Assembly (NCBI GenBank): GCA_947496465.1
Contig: CANMCX010000008.1
Location: forward strand, 94,726-158,725
Source: Marinifilum_A sediminis
Lineage (GTDB): Bacteria; Bacteroidota; Bacteroidia; Bacteroidales; Marinifilaceae
DNA length: 64,000 nt
Reading direction: 5' to 3'
The notes under the pieces are model-generated. The model was given only the letters and a program-made list of their open reading frames with translations, made no database searches and had not been told where the DNA came from. The number at the start of each line of letters is the position of its first letter. The first letter of the stretch is position 1. Of this stretch, positions 7,806 to 16,129 are shown piece by piece. A program made the translations under genes and the position numbers.

Positions 7806-8933
7806 ATGAACATTTCAGCCAATTTTGATAGTGGTAAGATTAAAGTAATCGATGCTACTGATCCTCAAAATATTCAACTTGTAATTCCTAATGATACCAA
7901 TTCGGAACATTTCCAGTGGTTTCACTATCGCCTAAGCGGAATGCAAGGTCAAGCCGTAAAAATGACCATTACCAATGCACACGAAGCATCTTATCCTGAG
8001 GGATACGAAGCATATTATACTGTTGCATCTTACGACAGAGAACATTGGTTTAGAGTACCTACTTTTTACAATGGGAAAGAACTAAGCATTGAGCACACTC
8101 CTGAGTTCAACTCGGTATATTACGCTTATTTTGCGCCTTACACCTACGAGCAACATTTAGATTTGGTTCACAATGCACAACTATCACAAGAGTGTGAATT
8201 GGTTTCTATCGGTCAAACTATAGAAGGGAAAGATATCGACATGTTAATTGTTGGCGAAGCTGATGAAGCGAAGAAAAAGATTTGGGTAATTGCTCGTCAG
8301 CATCCGGGAGAAAGTATGGCTGAATGGTTCATGCAAGGCTTAATTAGTAAATTATTGGATGAAGATGATCCTGTATCGAGAACCCTGTTGAACAAAGCTG
8401 TTTTTTACATTGTTCCTAACATGAATATCGATGGAAGTATTGCCGGAAATCTACGTGTTAACACAAAAGGATTTAACTACAACAGAGAATGGGCAGAGCC
8501 AAGTATTGAGAATAGTCCTGAAGTTTTCCATGTTCGTAATCTAATGGACGAATACGGATGCGATTTGAATCTGGACATTCATGGTGACGAAGCTTTACCA
8601 TATAATTTCATTTCGGGTATAGAAGGCATCCCTTCTTTCAATGAAAAATTGAAAAATTTAACAGAAAATTTCATTGGCACATGGATGGATACTTGCCCTG
8701 ATTTTCAGGACACTCACGGCTATCCAAAGAACGAATCTGGCAAAGGAAACTTAGCAATTTGTTCAAAACACATTGGAGAACGATTTAAATGTTTATCTTT
8801 GACGATCGAAATGCCATTCAAGGACAATAATGATTTACCAGAACCTGAATGTGGCTGGTCACCAGACCGAAGCATTTTACTGGGAGAATCGGTTCTTCAA
8901 CCAATTCTTAAAGTGGTAGATCACCTAAGATAA
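7806..8933 (+). CDS. M14-family zinc carboxypeptidase, cytosolic carboxypeptidase-like
   Basis: About 375 residues. An N-terminal beta-rich domain (about 1-125) precedes the carboxypeptidase domain, as in the cytosolic carboxypeptidase (CCP/Nna) branch of M14. Zinc and catalytic motifs are all present: ARQHPGESMAEW (HxxE), VPNMNIDGSIAGNLR, the family NREW motif in FNYNREWAEPS, the third zinc histidine in LNLDIHGDEALPYNF, and the catalytic glutamate in LTIEMPFKD. There is no signal peptide, so it should act in the cytoplasm on peptides or protein tails. The start at 7806 is preferred over 7782 because of the promoter box at 7772-7779. A hairpin with a T-run follows. Confidence 0.85.
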   Translation: MNISANFDSGKIKVIDATDPQNIQLVIPNDTNSEHFQWFHYRLSGMQGQAVKMTITNAHEASYPEGYEAYYTVASYDREHWFRVPTFYNGKELSIEHTPEFNSVYYAYFAPYTYEQHLDLVHNAQLSQECELVSIGQTIEGKDIDMLIVGEADEAKKKIWVIARQHPGESMAEWFMQGLISKLLDEDDPVSRTLLNKAVFYIVPNMNIDGSIAGNLRVNTKGFNYNREWAEPSIENSPEVFHVRNLMDEYGCDLNLDIHGDEALPYNFISGIEGIPSFNEKLKNLTENFIGTWMDTCPDFQDTHGYPKNESGKGNLAICSKHIGERFKCLSLTIEMPFKDNNDLPEPECGWSPDRSILLGESVLQPILKVVDHLR

Positions 8934-8973
8934 TAAACGATTATACTTTACTAATAAGTATATTACTCGAAAG

Positions 8974-9011
8974 GCCCATACTCAAGCTTCCGTGAGCGTG
9001 GGCTTTTTTTT
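8974..9011 (+). terminator. Rho-independent terminator after the M14 peptidase
   Basis: Stem GCCCA-TA-CTCA with TGAG-CG-TGGGC, one small internal loop, followed by eight T residues (9004-9011). Confidence 0.85.
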
Positions 9012-9080
9012 ATTCCTCAATTTCACACAATATTCAGGCTCGATTCTTGTTATCATTTTTTATATTTTTAGAATCGAATC

Positions 9081-10061
9081 ATGAATACAAATATGAAATA
9101 CAAGATAAAAACACTCCTCACCTTCCTATTCGCTATTTTATTTTTTCAGGTACAGGCACAAGTAGATAAAGTTGTTGCTCAATATCCGAATCATTTTGCT
9201 TCAACCAATGAGTTGGTCAGTAAAATTGAGAATGATTTTACAACGGATAAAGACAAAGCAAATGCTGCTTTTAGCTGGATTGCCATGCATGTGGCTTACG
9301 ACACCAAACAAGTTAACCGTTCGCAACGAGTTCGTTTTTCGTACCGAACAGAAGAAGAGTTGGCTGCCAAAAAAAGACAATTTCGAATTGATCTGGCTGA
9401 ACGTAGCCTGAAAAAGAAAAAGGCATTGTGCGAAGGCTATTCGACCCTTTATCAGGAATTGTGCAATCAAATGAACATTGAATGTGAAATTGTTCCCGGT
9501 ACTGCCCGCAGATATGTCTCAGAAATCGGAAATGAAAACCTCCCATCGAATCATGCCTGGAATGCTGTAAAAATTGATGGTAAGTGGCTATTACTCGACG
9601 TTACCTGGGCTGCTGGATGGGTCGATTATTCCAAGATGAAATTCAATAAAGAGTATTCTCCTGCCTATTTTGCCTCTGCACCAGAAGAATTTGCCATGAA
9701 GCATTATCCGGATGATCAAAAATGGTTGCTAACTCAAACCATCCAAAATACTTCTGACTTTGCGCTTCAGCCTATTGCTTTTAAGGCTTTTTTGGGTAAA
9801 GATATTGAGTTAGTCTCCCCAAAAAAAGGCATTCAAAACATCAAAAAGGGAGCTGCTCTTGAGTTTCAATTGTTAAATGTAACCGAAGGAACCGAAGTTG
9901 CTTATCATTTTAAAAGAGACAAATTTGGACAAAGAGTAAAAGCCATCCGGAAGAATGATTCCTTAATTTTTAAAATCTATCCTGAATTTAAAGGCTCTGA
10001 TGAGTTGGTGATCTATTTCAACAATGAACCAGCCTTAGGCTATAAAGTTAAAGTAAAGTAG
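9081..10061 (+). CDS. Secreted transglutaminase-like protein
   Basis: A 326-residue exported protein. A signal peptide covers about residues 1-26 (hydrophobic core LLTFLFAILFFQ, then VQAQ). The transglutaminase-like domain carries a full Cys-His-Asp triad: the cysteine in KALCEGYSTLYQELC (near 117), the histidine in SNHAWNAVKIDGKW (near 158), and the aspartate in LLLDVTWAAGW (near 173). The last third (about 230-326) is a beta-rich extension reading like an immunoglobulin-type or DUF-type domain. Such proteins are usually peptidases or peptide hydrolases, not true crosslinkers. An alternative ATG lies at 9093. The gene stands alone and runs toward the repeat array at 10126. Confidence 0.83.
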   Translation: MNTNMKYKIKTLLTFLFAILFFQVQAQVDKVVAQYPNHFASTNELVSKIENDFTTDKDKANAAFSWIAMHVAYDTKQVNRSQRVRFSYRTEEELAAKKRQFRIDLAERSLKKKKALCEGYSTLYQELCNQMNIECEIVPGTARRYVSEIGNENLPSNHAWNAVKIDGKWLLLDVTWAAGWVDYSKMKFNKEYSPAYFASAPEEFAMKHYPDDQKWLLTQTIQNTSDFALQPIAFKAFLGKDIELVSPKKGIQNIKKGAALEFQLLNVTEGTEVAYHFKRDKFGQRVKAIRKNDSLIFKIYPEFKGSDELVIYFNNEPALGYKVKVK

Positions 10062-10125
10062 TTAAGCTTTAAAGTGCAATCTTATTTATTGTAAGACTTT
10101 GTTTATCACTAATAAATCAACTTCT

Positions 10126-10380
10126 TTACTTAAAACTTACACATCTTCGATAAAATGCTACTGCTCTGTAATGTGTTGGTTCATCTTTAAGTATTGTCGA
10201 CACTTCTCTTAGATTTGTTGACACAAGCCAATGCCATTCCGAAAGAAGCCAAACTCTTGTCATTACATCCCATTGCCTTGTCGTCGCTTCCCAATGCCTT
10301 GTCGCTACACCTCTATGTCTTGTCGTCGCTTCCCTAAGGCTTGTTGGCACTCCTTTAACAATCCGCGTCTTCGACAACAC
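10126..10380 (-). repeat. 21-base degenerate tandem repeat array; minus-strand frame is 12 heptads
   Basis: This stretch is built of imperfect 21-base units. The clearest are four consecutive ones at about 10270-10355, containing CTTGTCGTCGCTTCCC or close variants. On the minus strand one frame is open from an ATG at 10380 to a TAA at 10126. It codes for 84 residues, which is exactly twelve 7-residue repeats: for example LREATTR, HRGVATR, HWEATTR, QWDVMTR, HWLVSTN, LREVSTI. Column 4 is mostly V or A and column 6 mostly T. It has no signal peptide and no family I know. It could be a tiny repeat protein, a decayed gene, or a non-coding repeat that happens to be open. It lies between two convergent genes, like the array at 37202-37455. 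Confidence 0.7.
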
Positions 10381-10518
10381 TTAAATGTACACCTACAATG
10401 CTTAAAGTAGCCTCGACCATTTATAAATGCAGGCTTACCATCTTCAGATTAGCAATCAGAAATCTTGAACTTCTAAGCAAAAACAAAAGAAGCCTTCCCA
10501 CAATTGAGAAAGCTTCCA

Positions 10519-10549
<31 letters not shown>

Positions 10550-10593
10550 GCTGCATTATACTAGTTAGCTTAAACTATAAACTTGTACAATAG

Positions 10594-10611
10594 GACGCAA
10601 AACATTGCGTC
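10594..10611. terminator. Hairpin at the 3' end of the nucleoid-associated protein gene
   Basis: GACGCAA-AACA-TTGCGTC is a perfect 7-base stem with a 4-base loop, ending 6 bases from the minus-strand stop at 10617. There is no T-run, so it may be a transcript-end stabiliser or a member of a dispersed palindrome family and not a classic terminator. Confidence 0.5.
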
Positions 10612-10616
10612 TCTAC

Positions 10617-11663
10617 TTAATTCTCTTCTCTGAAAAACAGTTTGTAATAACTTAAATCACGAGCTGCGTCGTATCCTTTCTCGATAAACTTGCGCTGACC
10701 ATGAATATAAACATGGAAATTTTTATCCAATTTTAGAATGTGCTTAAAGTATCGCTGCTCGCCTTTCACTGCATCATTATTAATATCGAATTCCTGCTCA
10801 ATGGCAGTACCATGTTCATTCTGATAGTAATCTTTATACTCTTCGAAGGCAGAAGCTACCTCAGGCTCTTCAATCACTTCTTGCTTGAACAAATCCTCGT
10901 TAAATTCCTTCTTATCCTTAAAAAAGTTAATCGACTTGTTCATTAAATCAATCTGATCAGCCTTTGCTACTTCGTTCTCATCGTTATATACATCACCAAT
11001 AAAGCCTTTACACATGTCCAAATAGTTTTGGGTGTGATAGAAGTTATCTTCTCTCAGTTTCAAATCCAAAAATTCGTCTTTCCAATACACAGCATCCTTG
11101 TTAGGATTGGTTTTATCAACGATACAAACCTTAAAACCTTTGTCTTTTTCGGTATTGAATATCAAACAACCCTTATCCAATTTCTTGATATTGATACCAT
11201 GTTCGCAGCCCAGCTCAAAATTCTCTTGTTTCTGATACACTTTCAGGAACGTATCTTTGTTCTCCGATTTAAAAATACCAAGAGCGTCGCACACCTCTCC
11301 ATCGACCACACAGCCCGAAAAAGCCACCAAGTAAAACTCTCCCCCTTTAATGTTCGGGTGATTCGATTTCTCGAACAAATGAACAGCAATACTGGTTGAT
11401 TGATCGTAAAAACTCTCATTATTCTCGAAATATTCCGAAGCATAACAATACACTTCGTTCATGCTTAAACCAGCTTCATTCTGGAAATGATAGAACTCCT
11501 CCTTATTAAAAGCAGTCAAAAAATACTTTAATAGGATATCTCTAACATCTTCATCTTCAATCTGAATTTCCGATTTTGAAAGTTTCAGATCTTCTTCTAA
11601 ATGCTTATTACCAACATTATGAACCACAATACGGTCCAAATTTATATCATCAAAATTAAACAT
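10617..11663 (-). CDS. Nucleoid-associated protein, NdpA/YejK family
   Basis: A 348-residue soluble protein that matches the 37-kDa nucleoid-associated family (NdpA/YejK). The N-terminus NLDRIVVHNVGNK is the typical opening strand. The middle has GGEFYLVAFSGCVVDGEVCD and ALGIFKSENKDTFLKV, and the C-terminus has FKHILKLDKNFHVYIHGQR. These proteins associate with DNA in the cell, but their exact role is poorly defined. The length is usual. It is transcribed toward the repeat-rich gap at 10062-10616. Confidence 0.82.
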   Translation of the reverse strand: MFNFDDINLDRIVVHNVGNKHLEEDLKLSKSEIQIEDEDVRDILLKYFLTAFNKEEFYHFQNEAGLSMNEVYCYASEYFENNESFYDQSTSIAVHLFEKSNHPNIKGGEFYLVAFSGCVVDGEVCDALGIFKSENKDTFLKVYQKQENFELGCEHGINIKKLDKGCLIFNTEKDKGFKVCIVDKTNPNKDAVYWKDEFLDLKLREDNFYHTQNYLDMCKGFIGDVYNDENEVAKADQIDLMNKSINFFKDKKEFNEDLFKQEVIEEPEVASAFEEYKDYYQNEHGTAIEQEFDINNDAVKGEQRYFKHILKLDKNFHVYIHGQRKFIEKGYDAARDLSYYKLFFREEN

Positions 11664-11686
11664 GTACTAAATATTTAAGAACGCCA

Positions 11687-11694
11687 CAAAGATA
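11687..11694 (-). promoter_or_regulatory. -7 box (TATCTTTG) for the nucleoid-associated protein gene
   Basis: The minus strand reads TATCTTTG, a perfect TAnnTTTG. The predicted leader is about 18 bases. No -33 box is clear. Confidence 0.5.
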
Positions 11695-11774
11695 CTCACT
11701 TTCGTTAAATAATAAATTTCCTTTTTCACATATCAATATCTATTACTAGATTTAGCTAAACTAAAATACTCAAC

Positions 11775-12461
11775 ATGTTTAAATTTTATTTTCTAAGCAT
11801 TGTCTTATCAGTCTTATTTATTGGAAAAATGCAAGCACAACAAACAGAACAAGTCTCGAAATTAGGTGTTAAATATCTTGAATACTTTCCCGAAATTAAC
11901 GAAGGTGATGAGAACTTGCCTTTATTAATATTCCTACATGGAATGGGAGAAAGAGGCGATGATTTGACTAAGTTAAAGCTTCATGGACCGCCATCATTTT
12001 TAGATGAGAAGAAAGATTTTCCTTTCATTACCATTTCTCCTCAATGTCCTGATACCATTTATTGGAACGAAGAAATTCTGCTTCCATTTTATGAAGAAAT
12101 CATTGCCAAATATCTTATCGATAAAAAGAGGATTTACCTTACCGGATTAAGCATGGGAGGATTCGGGACCTGGGAATCGATTGTTGCCAAACCTGATTTA
12201 TTCGCAGCCGCTGCACCCATTTGTGGTGGTGGAGATCCAAGTAAACTTAAGGCTGTAAAATCTATGCCTATATGGGTATTTCACGGTGCAAAAGATCAAG
12301 TTGTACCTCTTTTAAGATCAGAAGAGATGGTGAATAAACTTAAAGAAGTAGGCAGCAAAGTAAAATTTACGATATATCCAGAGGCTACTCACGACTCATG
12401 GACTGAAACCTATGCTAATCCTAAATTATACGATTGGTTGTTGTCCCATCAAAAGAAATAA
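11775..12461 (+). CDS. Secreted alpha/beta hydrolase (PHB-depolymerase/esterase type)
   Basis: A 228-residue exported serine hydrolase. A signal peptide spans residues 1-21 (ends KMQAQ). The oxyanion-hole strand is LLIFLHGMGERGDD (near 52). The nucleophile elbow is TGLSMGGFGTW (Ser near 127). The acid is in PIWVFHGAKDQVVP and the histidine in EATHDSWTETY near the end. The early HGMGERG plus late SMGGFGTW pattern is typical of feruloyl-esterase or PHB-depolymerase-like hydrolases found in polysaccharide-degrading Bacteroidota, but the substrate is unknown. It is followed by a strong bidirectional hairpin and is convergent with the PepSY-type gene. Confidence 0.82.
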   Translation: MFKFYFLSIVLSVLFIGKMQAQQTEQVSKLGVKYLEYFPEINEGDENLPLLIFLHGMGERGDDLTKLKLHGPPSFLDEKKDFPFITISPQCPDTIYWNEEILLPFYEEIIAKYLIDKKRIYLTGLSMGGFGTWESIVAKPDLFAAAAPICGGGDPSKLKAVKSMPIWVFHGAKDQVVPLLRSEEMVNKLKEVGSKVKFTIYPEATHDSWTETYANPKLYDWLLSHQKK

Positions 12462-12475
12462 GAAGAATCTATATT

Positions 12476-12508
12476 AGTTGCTCAGAATCTAAGAGATTCT
12501 AAGCAACT
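12476..12508. terminator. Bidirectional hairpin between the hydrolase and PepSY-type genes
   Basis: A 15-base arm (AGTTGCT-c-AGAATCT) pairs with AGATTCT-a-AGCAACT around a 3-base loop, with one mismatch. T-rich sequence follows on the plus side. It lies between convergent stops. Confidence 0.75.
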
Positions 12509-12518
12509 TCTTTGTAAA

Positions 12519-14036
12519 TCACGCACTTCTTTTTCTCTGTTTTCTATATAGCAAATAACCAACTATCAAAATCCATAAAATGGATAAACCTGCAATGGGA
12601 ATAAAAAGAATATAAAATTTACCAAAGATGTATTGATAAATTCTTCCGGTATGGATCTCTAGGCAAAGATTCCATAATGACATCCGACTACTTTCTATTT
12701 CCTGAGGCATTTGAGGAAAACCACTATTGTCGGAAAGATTGCCTGCTCCAAGATTGTAATCGAATAATATTTCCTTCCCCTCGGCATCTTTTAAATATCC
12801 CGCAATTGGGTGAGATGCAATTGGAGGTCCCATTCTTTTAACCGGGACATGTGGTTTTTTGGTAATATAATCGAATACCAAATTTCTTTCGGGCATCCAG
12901 TAAAATATCCCACTAAAAGAACCTACCAGATATTGTCCTTTGCCGGTTTTCTCAAGCACATTAACTCCCATAACCGATAATGGTGGTTGAGCTAAGTATT
13001 TTTGTGGAGGTAATGTAAAGAAATCATCACTATAGTAAATTCCTTCGTTGGTAGCCAGAACAATACGATTCAATTCCTCATCAAAAAGTACTCTTCTTAA
13101 CTGATCGTACCATGGATTGGGGTGATCGAGGTGAGTGAAAGGAATTTTATCAACACGTCCACTTGCAATAGCAATCAATAGTGGAGGTCTTAAGAACATT
13201 CCAGTAAGAGTGCTTAAAATTAAAAAAATGATTAACCAGTTTCCCAAATGATTGTGCCACTTCAAATTGAATTTCAGAAAACGAACTTTCCTTTTGGCAA
13301 TTCCTCCTCTTTTCTTAATGCGTTTAATCCATTTGGGAAATAGAAAATAAACCAGTCCGCTGAAACTCAAAAATAAAAATACAAGTCCAAGAAAATCAAC
13401 AAATAGTTTTCCTAATATTCCAAATGCTTCACCACTGTGAATCTCCCAAAGGGTTCTAAACACACTTGTTTTCCCGTCATAATCGTCACTTGCCTGAATT
13501 TCAATAAGCTGAAATCCTGATTCGCTTTGTTTTAACAAATTGCTTCTGGTTAGGACATACAAATTCGAATCAACTTCCATTAAATCGACAACCCGCATTT
13601 CATCTACAGGCAATTCAATCTTATTCCATTTCTGATTCACTAATTGATACAGACCAAATAAAGTACCTGCATAAATTTCACCTGAGGAGGTCCGAATCAT
13701 TTTCTCAATCTTTCTATTATCTACCCCCTTTGGAAATCCACTATTATAATCAGAATAGGTTCGAAAATTATCCGATGTTTTCCAAACACCAATATTCCCA
13801 TAAATTAATACAGTGTCTCCATTCAATTGAATAGCTGATTTTACAGCAGCCTTGTTCCAATTCTTATACTGATACTCGTTTCCCAAATACCTTCTATTCA
13901 CATCAATAGACGAAAATAGAGAACGATGATTCATAATGATCCCCGAAATGGAAAAAAAGATAATGAATAAGGTAAAAACAAGAGAAGGATACTTGTGATA
14001 CTTTTTTAGAAAAGAGATAGTTTTATTGGCAGCCAT
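12519..14036 (-). CDS. PepSY-associated transmembrane protein with extracytoplasmic propeller-like domain
   Basis: A 505-residue inner-membrane protein with about four transmembrane helices: 15-37, roughly 210-230, roughly 265-285, and 475-497. Histidines sit at the ends of helices (KKYHKYPSLVF, LWEIHSGEAFG, NLKWHNHLGNWL, CLEIHTGRIYQYIFG) in the pattern of PepSY-TM proteins, some of which bind heme or act as ferric or heme reductases. The two segments between helices (about 45-200 and 310-460) contain beta-strand repeats such as TSSGEIYAGTLFGLYQL and LATNEGIYYSDD, suggesting small propeller-like domains outside the membrane. It lies downstream of hcp on the same strand, but two hairpins separate them. 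The function is unknown. Confidence 0.7.
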   Translation of the reverse strand: MAANKTISFLKKYHKYPSLVFTLFIIFFSISGIIMNHRSLFSSIDVNRRYLGNEYQYKNWNKAAVKSAIQLNGDTVLIYGNIGVWKTSDNFRTYSDYNSGFPKGVDNRKIEKMIRTSSGEIYAGTLFGLYQLVNQKWNKIELPVDEMRVVDLMEVDSNLYVLTRSNLLKQSESGFQLIEIQASDDYDGKTSVFRTLWEIHSGEAFGILGKLFVDFLGLVFLFLSFSGLVYFLFPKWIKRIKKRGGIAKRKVRFLKFNLKWHNHLGNWLIIFLILSTLTGMFLRPPLLIAIASGRVDKIPFTHLDHPNPWYDQLRRVLFDEELNRIVLATNEGIYYSDDFFTLPPQKYLAQPPLSVMGVNVLEKTGKGQYLVGSFSGIFYWMPERNLVFDYITKKPHVPVKRMGPPIASHPIAGYLKDAEGKEILFDYNLGAGNLSDNSGFPQMPQEIESSRMSLWNLCLEIHTGRIYQYIFGKFYILFIPIAGLSILWILIVGYLLYRKQRKRSA

Positions 14037-14074
14037 TTAATCTGTTTAATTTGTACAAGATAGTAAAACAAAAA

Positions 14075-14114
14075 ACTGCCTGAAAAGAACTTCTACAAGT
14101 ACTAATCAGGCAGT
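14075..14114 (-). terminator. Second hairpin downstream of hcp, close to the PepSY gene start
   Basis: ACTGCCTGA pairs with TCAGGCAGT. On the minus strand the stem is followed by TTTTTTG (14069-14075), a good intrinsic terminator. It sits only about 35 bases upstream of the PepSY-type ATG, so it may be an attenuator in that gene's leader or a backup terminator for hcp. Confidence 0.65.
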
Positions 14115-14164
14115 ATTCTTCTAACCCTAAAATCTTTCTAATTCAATAAAAATTAGATCAAAGT

Positions 14165-14220
14165 AAAAGCATTCCGGAAACAAAAACTCCTCGTTCCTAA
14201 CCCAAATCCAGAATGCTTTT
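14165..14220 (-). terminator. First hairpin downstream of hcp
   Basis: AAAAGCATTC pairs with GAATGCTTTT across a loop of about 36 bases, 20 bases after the hcp stop. A and T runs flank both sides. The long loop makes it weaker than the hairpin at 14075. Confidence 0.55.
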
Positions 14221-14240
14221 TTATATAGTTTGAAACTCTA

Positions 14241-15887
14241 CTAGTTCAAGAACATTTTCATGTCTTCATCTACAGTACCGATTCCGCCAATTCCGAATGT
14301 ATCAATTAATACTTTAGCTACGTTTGGAGAAAGGAAAGCTGGCAATGTAGGTCCTAGGTGAATGTTCTTAACACCTAAAGAAAGAAGTGCTAGCAATACG
14401 ATAACCGCTTTTTGCTCGTACCATGCAATGTTATACGCAATTGGCAACTCATTGATATCGTTCAATTCAAATACTTCCTTCAATTTCAATGCGATAACTG
14501 CTAATGAATAAGAGTCGTTACATTGACCTGCATCTAATACTCTTGGAATACCTCCGATATCACCAAGCTCAAGCTTGTTATAACGGTACTTAGCACAACC
14601 TGCAGTCAAGATTACAGTATCTTGTGGTAAAGCAGCAGCAAATTCAGTATAGTAATCACGACCTTTCATTCTACCATCGCAACCTGCCATTACAAAGAAC
14701 TTACGAATAGCACCAGTCTTAACAGCGTCAACAACTTTGTCAGCTAATTGCATCACCTGGTTGTGAGCAAAACCTCCAACGATAGAACCATTTTCAATCT
14801 CAGTTGGAGCAGCACATTTCTTAGCCACCTCGATAATTTCAGAGAAATCTTTCTTTCCATTTTCATCAGCAGTAATGTGCTTGAATCCTGGGAAACCAGA
14901 TGCTCCTGTAGTATATACTTTATCTTGGTATGTAGAGTTTGCCTTTGGAGGAACAATACAGTTAGTAGTAAACAAGATAGGTCCGTTAAAAGTTTCAAAC
15001 TCTTCGTTTTGCTTCCACCATGCATTTCCATAGTTACCTACAAAGTGCTCATACTTTTTGAATGCTGGGTAGTAGTTAGCTGGTAACATCTCAGAGTGAG
15101 TGTAAACATCAACACCTGTTCCTTCAGTTTGCTTCAATAAATCTTCCATATCCTTAAGATCGTGACCTGAAATTAGGATACCTGGCTTGTTAGAAACTCC
15201 GATATTTACTTCAGTAATTTCCGGGTTACCATAAGCAGTTGTATTTGCTTCGTCAAGAGTTGCCATAGCAGTTACACCGTTAGCACCACACTCCATAACA
15301 AGAGCTACTAAATCATCAGCAGATAATGTATCGTCAGTGGTAGCTTTAAGTGCTTTTTGCATGAATGCATACATTTCAACTTTTTCAAGACCTAAGTTGT
15401 AAGCATGCTCTGCATAAGCTGCAAAACCTTTCAATCCGTAAATTAATAATTCTCTTAATGATCTAACATCTTCGTTTTCTGTAGCCAAAATACCAACTAC
15501 ACGAGCTTTTGCATCAAAGTCATTCTCTGTTTCAGCAAACCATGTTGCAGAATGGTGAAGTTCACCGAAAGAAACGCCAGCCTCTTCAGCTTGATTTTTA
15601 ATTTCTTCCTTTAATCTAAGACCTTCGCGAATGAACTCAACAAATTTTACTTTATCGAAGTTAGCATTGGTAATAGTCATGAACAAACCAGTCATGATGT
15701 AATGATTAACTTTTTCATTTTCAACACCAGCTTCACGTGCTAGAGTACTGTACTGAGAAATTCCTTTCATCACGTACATCAAAAGATCTTGAATGTTTGC
15801 AACCTCATCGGTTTTACCACAAACTCCTTTTACTGTACAGCCAGTTCCTTTAGCTGCTTCCTGACATTGATAACAAAACATGCTCAT
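14241..15887 (-). CDS. hcp: Hybrid cluster protein (hydroxylamine reductase), class I
   Basis: About 548 residues. Hcp carries a [4Fe-4S] cluster and a hybrid Fe-S-O cluster. It is linked to nitric oxide and nitrosative stress, reducing NO or hydroxylamine or S-nitrosylating proteins. The N-terminal ligands MFCYQCQEAAKGTG-C-TVKGVC have CxxC-x8-C-x5-C spacing, which marks the class I type of anaerobes. Hybrid-cluster ligands are visible in TTNCIVPP, VILTAGCAKYRYN and LDAGQCNDSY, with further residues near HSEMLPANYYP. The frame can be extended upstream to 16001, but the family always begins just before the CxxC, so ATG 15885-15887 is chosen. A CRP/FNR-type palindrome and a -7-like box lie upstream. 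Confidence 0.95.
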   Translation of the reverse strand: MSMFCYQCQEAAKGTGCTVKGVCGKTDEVANIQDLLMYVMKGISQYSTLAREAGVENEKVNHYIMTGLFMTITNANFDKVKFVEFIREGLRLKEEIKNQAEEAGVSFGELHHSATWFAETENDFDAKARVVGILATENEDVRSLRELLIYGLKGFAAYAEHAYNLGLEKVEMYAFMQKALKATTDDTLSADDLVALVMECGANGVTAMATLDEANTTAYGNPEITEVNIGVSNKPGILISGHDLKDMEDLLKQTEGTGVDVYTHSEMLPANYYPAFKKYEHFVGNYGNAWWKQNEEFETFNGPILFTTNCIVPPKANSTYQDKVYTTGASGFPGFKHITADENGKKDFSEIIEVAKKCAAPTEIENGSIVGGFAHNQVMQLADKVVDAVKTGAIRKFFVMAGCDGRMKGRDYYTEFAAALPQDTVILTAGCAKYRYNKLELGDIGGIPRVLDAGQCNDSYSLAVIALKLKEVFELNDINELPIAYNIAWYEQKAVIVLLALLSLGVKNIHLGPTLPAFLSPNVAKVLIDTFGIGGIGTVDEDMKMFLN

Positions 15888-15976
15888 AATATTATATTTT
15901 AGTGTTATTGATATTTGATTATTCAAGTTACAAAAATCAAAGGAGCTTCTCGTAATATTCTCTCCCTTTGACACCA

Positions 15977-15984
15977 CAAATATG
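15977..15984 (-). promoter_or_regulatory. -7-like box upstream of hcp
   Basis: The minus strand reads CATATTTG, one mismatch from TAnnTTTG. It would start transcription near 15970, leaving a leader of about 80 bases. The mismatch and the lack of a well-spaced -33 box fit a promoter that needs an activator. Confidence 0.45.
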
Positions 15985-16005
15985 CGACAAGAGATTTCCA
16001 AAAAG

Positions 16006-16021
16006 TGTAACGGATGTTACA
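16006..16021. promoter_or_regulatory. CRP/FNR-family (HcpR-type) palindrome TGTAAC-N4-GTTACA
   Basis: A perfect 16-base inverted repeat with 6-base arms and a GGAT centre. Its centre is about 43 bases upstream of the start point predicted from the box at 15977-15984, the class II activator position of CRP/FNR proteins. HcpR-type regulators of hcp genes are reported to use GTAAC-N4-GTTAC-like sites; I recall this but cannot check it here. No regulator gene is in the window. Confidence 0.6.
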
Positions 16022-16078
16022 AAGCTCATCTTTTTTCAGATTTTTTTATCTTTTTTTCTTTTTTAATCATTTTACCAT

Positions 16079-16109
16079 TAAAAAATCCCAATCGTTAATG
16101 ATTGGGATT
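16079..16109 (-). terminator. Terminator of the gene at 16130
   Basis: AATCCCAATC pairs perfectly with GATTGGGATT around a 6-base loop. On the minus strand it is followed by TTTTT. Confidence 0.85.
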
Positions 16110-16129
16110 GATATATATTACTATAAGCA

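Noticed and set aside
10126..10380. Possible CRISPR array
   Set aside because: The repeats are contiguous 21-base units with no unique spacers, and there are no cas genes nearby. The same holds for 37202-37455.
15888..16001. N-terminal extension of Hcp by 38 residues
   Set aside because: The family begins just before the first CxxC, and the extension covers the promoter-like box and lies next to the CRP/FNR-type palindrome.
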